From JACDAN01 sp963721345 (lineage in GTDB: Bacteria; Actinomycetota; Thermoleophilia; Gaiellales; Gaiellaceae), in assembly GCA_963721345.1 (NCBI GenBank), contig CAVRIT010000001.1, positions 1,798,001-1,862,000 on the forward strand: a DNA stretch of 64,000 nt, in the 5' to 3' direction. Below, piece after piece: positions 60,607 to 64,000 of the stretch (its first letter is position 1; every line of letters begins with the position of its first letter). The notes under the pieces were generated by a model that saw only the letters and a list, made by a program, of their open reading frames with translations, had not been told where the DNA came from and did not search any database. A program made the position numbers and the translations under genes.

Positions 60607-60722
60607 CGTTCCCTCCTGTCAGGCTCTCCACGAGGCGGGTCTGCCGCTCGACGCCAGATCGTACTGAGCGACCGCTGACCCAGAGGTTCGAAGTCCTGAC
60701 TCGCCAGGTTTATCGTTGAAGC

Positions 60723-63291
60723 ATGGAGCTCCTCGAGCGCGACGGCGCCCTCGCTGCGCTCGCTGAGGCGCGCGACGCGGCGGCCGGCGGCGAGGGTCGA
60801 GTGGTGTTCGTCACCGGCGAGCCTGGGATCGGGAAGACCTCGCTCGTGACGCGGTTTCTGCGCGACCTCGGCGACGGGGCGAGAGTGCTGCTCGGCACCT
60901 GCGACGACCTCTCGATCCCCAGACCGCTGGGGCCGGTGCGTGACCTGGCCGGTTCGGTGTCGGGGCCGCTGGAACGGGCGCTCTCGGCCGGGGCCGACGC
61001 GCACGAGATCCAGAGCCTGCTCCTGCAGGAGCTCGCTCTTCCGCCCGAGCCGACCGTGCTCGTGCTCGAGGACGTGCACTGGGCGGACGACGCCACCCTC
61101 GACTCGATCAACATGCTCGGGAGGAGGATCCGCGCGGTTCCGGCGGTGCTCGTCCTCACCTTCCGGAGCGGCGAGCTTCCGCCCAGCCACCCGCTGCACG
61201 CCTTCCTCGGGGCGGTCCGGCCGGACGACTCGGTGTTCCTCGAGCTCGAGCCGCTGTCGAAGATCGGCGGTCGCCTCGCTGGCGGGAGAGGACGACGGGG
61301 ACGTCTATTCGGCGACCGGCGGCAATCCGTTCTACGTCACCGAGCTCGTGGCCGCCCGAACCGGCGACGGGCCTCCGCCCTCGGTCGCCACGGCTGTCCT
61401 CGGACGCGCGTCGAGGCTCGACGAGGCCTCGCGCCGGGTCGTGGAGCTCGTCTCCGTCGTGCCGAACCGCGTTGCCACGGCGGTGCTCGACGCCGTGATG
61501 CCGGGCTGGCCCGCGGGGGCGGTAGAGCCGGAGCGCCGCGCGCTGCTCGAGGTCGAGCCGAGCTACGTCCGGTTCCGGCACGAGCTGGCGCGAACCGCGA
61601 TCAGGTCGAGCATCCCGATCGCCGCCCGGCGCGGGCTCCATGCCGAGATCCTCCAAGCGCTGCTCGCCGCAGGCGCCGACCCCGCCGAGATCGTCCACCA
61701 CGCGGAGGCGGCGGGCGACGAGGAGGTCGTTGCCGAGTATGCGCTCGTCGCGGCGCGCCGGGCGGCGGCGCTGGAGTCCAACCGGGAGGCGTACTCCCAC
61801 TACCGGCGCGCCTCCCAGTTCGTCGACCGGATTCCGGCGGCGGAGCGAGCGCGCGTGCTGGAGGAGCTGGCGACCGCCGCGTACGTCGTCGGCCGCCTCG
61901 ACGGCGCCTTCGTCGGGATCGAGCGCGCGATCGGCTTCTACCGGAGCCTCGGAGACGACGAAGCCGTCGGCCGGTGCCTTCGCGCAATGTCCCGGTTCTA
62001 CTGGTACGCCGGCGAAGGGCACGCCGCGAAGAAGACGGCGCTCGACGCGGTCGCGATCCTGGAGCCGCTCGGCGAGTCGGTCGAGCTCGCGCGCGCCTAC
62101 AGCGCGCTCTCGCAGCTCGCGATGCTCGCGAAGGACATCGAGCCGGCCGTGGAGTGGGGCGAGCGAGCGCTCGACCTCGCGACCCGGCTCGGCGACGAGA
62201 GAACACGCGCTCATGCGCTGGTGAACCTCGGCAGCTCCGACATCGACGTGGACCGCGCGAGGACCGCGAAGCTCCTCGAGGCGCACCGGGTGGCCGACGC
62301 CGCGGGCGACCGGCACGAGGCCGGCCGCGCACTCGTGAACCTCGGCTACTCGCTCTTCTCGTGGATCGAGCCTGCCGCGGCTCGGAGGCAGCTCGAGGAC
62401 GCTCTGGCGTATGCGACGGAGCACGAGGTGCACACGCTGGCCAGGTATGCCGAGATCACGCTCGCGTGGGACCGACTTCGCGCAGGGGACTGGGAGTCCG
62501 CCGAGCGTGCCGTTCGCCGCGATCTCGACAGCGACAGCACCGTCGCGCAGCTCCTCGGCAAGACGGTCCTGACCGATCTCGCGGTGCGGCGCGGCGATGC
62601 CGATGCGGCGGAGCTCCTGGCCGACCTCGCGGCCCAGGCCGAGCGGACCGGCGAGATCCAGCGGATGGCACCGGTCCTCGAATTCGAGACCGGCTGGGCG
62701 CTGACGACTGGTGCGCCGCTCCCCACGGATCGGTTCGAGGCCGTGCTCGAGGAGGTCGGACGGCTCACCGGTGTCCTCGGCTGGTCGGGTACCCGTGTGG
62801 TCGCGTGGTCTGCCGTCGCAGGCTTCGACACGGAGCCTGACGACCGGATGCCGGCGCCGTTCGCCGCCATGGTGCGGCGTGACTGGCAGGGAGCGGCCGA
62901 CGCGTTCGGGGAGGTCGGCTGGACGTACGACCGGGCGCTGATGCTCTCCCTGCTCGATGACGAGGAGGCGCTCCACGAAGCGATCGAGATCGCCCGAGGG
63001 CTCGGAGCGGCGCCGCTGGAGCGGCGTCTCGTAAAACGCCTGCGCGAACTCGGGCTGAACGTCCCGGCGGGGCCAAGGGTGGCGACGCGCGCGAACCCCG
63101 CCGGCCTGACAGCACGTCAGCTCGAGGTCCTGGAGCTCCTCGCCGAGGGGCTGACGAATGCGGAGATCGCCGAGCGGCTGGTCGTCTCGACGCGAACCGC
63201 CGAGCACCACGTCGCAGCAGTGCTGACGAAGCTCGGGGCGACCACGCGGCGCGAGGCCGCGCGGCTCGCCTCCGAGCTTCGAGTTACCTGA
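60723..63291 (+). pseudogene. LuxR-family regulator with STAND ATPase, +1 frameshift
   Basis: Total span 2569 bases, one over a whole number of codons. The first frame gives residues 1-180 with Walker A GEPGIGKTSLV (32-40) and Walker B LVLEDVHWADD. After PLSK near 61260 the frame shifts: reading continues as SAVASLAGEDDGDVYSATGGNPFYVTEL in the next frame. An extra A at 61260-61261 explains it. The rest contains a long TPR-like helical region and a C-terminal LuxR helix-turn-helix (LTARQLEVLELLAEGLTNAEIAERLVVSTRTAEHHV). Total about 855 residues when repaired. Likely a sequence error or recent inactivation. Confidence 0.88.
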
Positions 63292-63294
63292 GCG

Positions 63295-64000
63295 TCATTC
63301 TCCGGTTCCCAAGTCGACGACCGGGGTGAGCAGGTCGCCCACGTCCGGCCCGATCGTGACCTCGTCGTCGCCGCCGAGCGTCTGCACGAGCAGCGTGTCG
63401 GTCGGCTCGCTGCCGACGATCGCCGTCAGGGCCTTCAGGCCCGCAACCGACACCTGCGCGCCGGATCGAGTCACGTCGACCGCGTCGTGCCAGTTCGTGC
63501 CGTTCACGATCACCGTGTCGAGCTGGGCGTCGCCGCCCCCGACGCTCGCTGCGAGGTCGATCCGGACGTCGTCGACGTCGGTTCCCCTGAGGTTCCCGAC
63601 CGCGATCGTGTCGGGGCTGCCCAGTGCGCGGACGGCGATTGCCTCCACGTCGTCGAGCTCCATCACGATGTTGCCCAGGTTCCGTGTGAAGCGGACATGC
63701 CCACCGTCGGGCGAGATGTCCATGATCTCCGGGCCGTTGCTGCCGTTGAAGTCGAGCGTGTCCATGCCCGACTGGCCCTCCACGACGTCGTTGCCGTCTC
63801 CGGGATCCCACTGGAAGTGGTCGTCCCCGAGCCCGAGCAGCGCCAGGTCGGCGCCCTGGTTGCCGTCGACGAGGTCGTCACCGTCACCGCCGATCAGTCG
63901 GTCCGCGCCGTTGCCGCCGCGAACGAGGTCCCCGTCGGGGCCGCCGTCCATGGTCAGCATCGTGAGGGCGGCCACGTTGCCGACGGCCGAGAACGAATCG
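63295..64000 (-). CDS. Calcium-binding RTX-like protein (partial; N-terminus outside window)
   Basis: An open frame of about 235 residues reading off the right edge. It has GGxGxDxLxGG-type nonapeptides (GGNGADRLIGGDGDDLVDGNQGAD) near its start in the visible part, and beta-rich segments (SPDTIAVGNLRGTDVDDVRIDLAAS, GGDDEVTIGPDVGDLLTPVVD). RTX repeats bind calcium in secreted proteins. N-terminal part and any secretion signal lie beyond the edge. Convergent with the LuxR-type regulator. Confidence 0.8.
   Translation of the reverse strand, partial: DSFSAVGNVAALTMLTMDGGPDGDLVRGGNGADRLIGGDGDDLVDGNQGADLALLGLGDDHFQWDPGDGNDVVEGQSGMDTLDFNGSNGPEIMDISPDGGHVRFTRNLGNIVMELDDVEAIAVRALGSPDTIAVGNLRGTDVDDVRIDLAASVGGGDAQLDTVIVNGTNWHDAVDVTRSGAQVSVAGLKALTAIVGSEPTDTLLVQTLGGDDEVTIGPDVGDLLTPVVDLGTGE

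Overview
The window is a 64 kb piece of a high-GC bacterial chromosome with tightly packed genes, many GTG/TTG starts and frequent 1-8 bp gene overlaps. The content fits Actinomycetota, most likely a Thermoleophilia-type lineage such as Gaiellales or Solirubrobacterales. This is inferred from a Tad/Flp pilus locus, SigK/RskA and TIGR02960-type sigma factors, LuxR-type ATPase regulators, an LLM (possibly F420-dependent) oxidoreductase and FolE2; no 16S gene or tRNA was seen. I found no insertion sequence, prophage, CRISPR array or rRNA. The window reads as ordinary core/accessory chromosome rather than an island.

Layout. 1-3261 (minus): Tad pilus genes flp, tadE, tadG-like, cpaB-like, cpaE-like, running off the left edge. 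3648-6905 (plus): an envelope M15-like peptidase, a DUF192 protein and a lipoprotein. 7012-10406: a MacB/LolD-type ABC ATPase and its FtsX permease. 10346-14054: epimerase and methyltransferase (plus), then ferritin-like, PIG-L deacetylase and sugar-1-phosphate cytidylyltransferase genes (minus), suggestive of surface-sugar synthesis. 14097-17332: DUF72, a frameshifted thyX, and an SDR/SigK/RskA operon. 17439-23929: cupredoxin-like protein, superoxide dismutase, FolE2, a HisKA-only protein, MutM, asparaginase II, the primary sigma factor and a zinc ribbon. 24000-33903: ferredoxin-reductase-like FAD enzyme, class III aminotransferase, ArsR/AHSA1 pair, MmsA, a cyclase-ATPase fusion and a large secreted glycine-rich protein. 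33964-36690: LuxR-type ATPase regulator. 36726-45742: a pyrimidine/hydantoin catabolic locus (dihydropyrimidinase, five-component ABC import operon, M20-type amidohydrolase, LLM oxidoreductase). 45788-49907: secreted hydrolase, a two-component system with a frameshifted regulator, and a secreted helical protein. 49904-56643: stand-alone MshEN protein, group 2 sigma factor, DUF218, GT2, epoxide-hydrolase-like, rhodanese, ICL/PEPM enzyme, TIGR02960-like sigma and STAS protein. 56756-60606: DHA2 exporter, a run of three OB-fold genes (cspA, IF-1, degenerate cold-shock domain), PQQ-type sugar dehydrogenase and DUF1801. 60723-64000: a frameshifted LuxR-type regulator and part of an RTX-like protein.

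How genes fit together. Dihydropyrimidinase, the M20-type amidohydrolase, a class III aminotransferase and MmsA can together form the reductive pyrimidine route (dihydrouracil to N-carbamoyl-beta-alanine to beta-alanine to malonate semialdehyde to acetyl-CoA), with an NMT1/THI5-type importer inside the operon. No classical dihydropyrimidine dehydrogenase is visible, and the nearby LLM enzyme is a candidate for ring chemistry. Three genes (thyX, a response regulator, a LuxR-type regulator) each carry exactly one extra base in an otherwise intact reading frame, and the FtsX permease end looks affected in the same way. This points to small insertion errors in the assembly, or less likely to recent pseudogenes.
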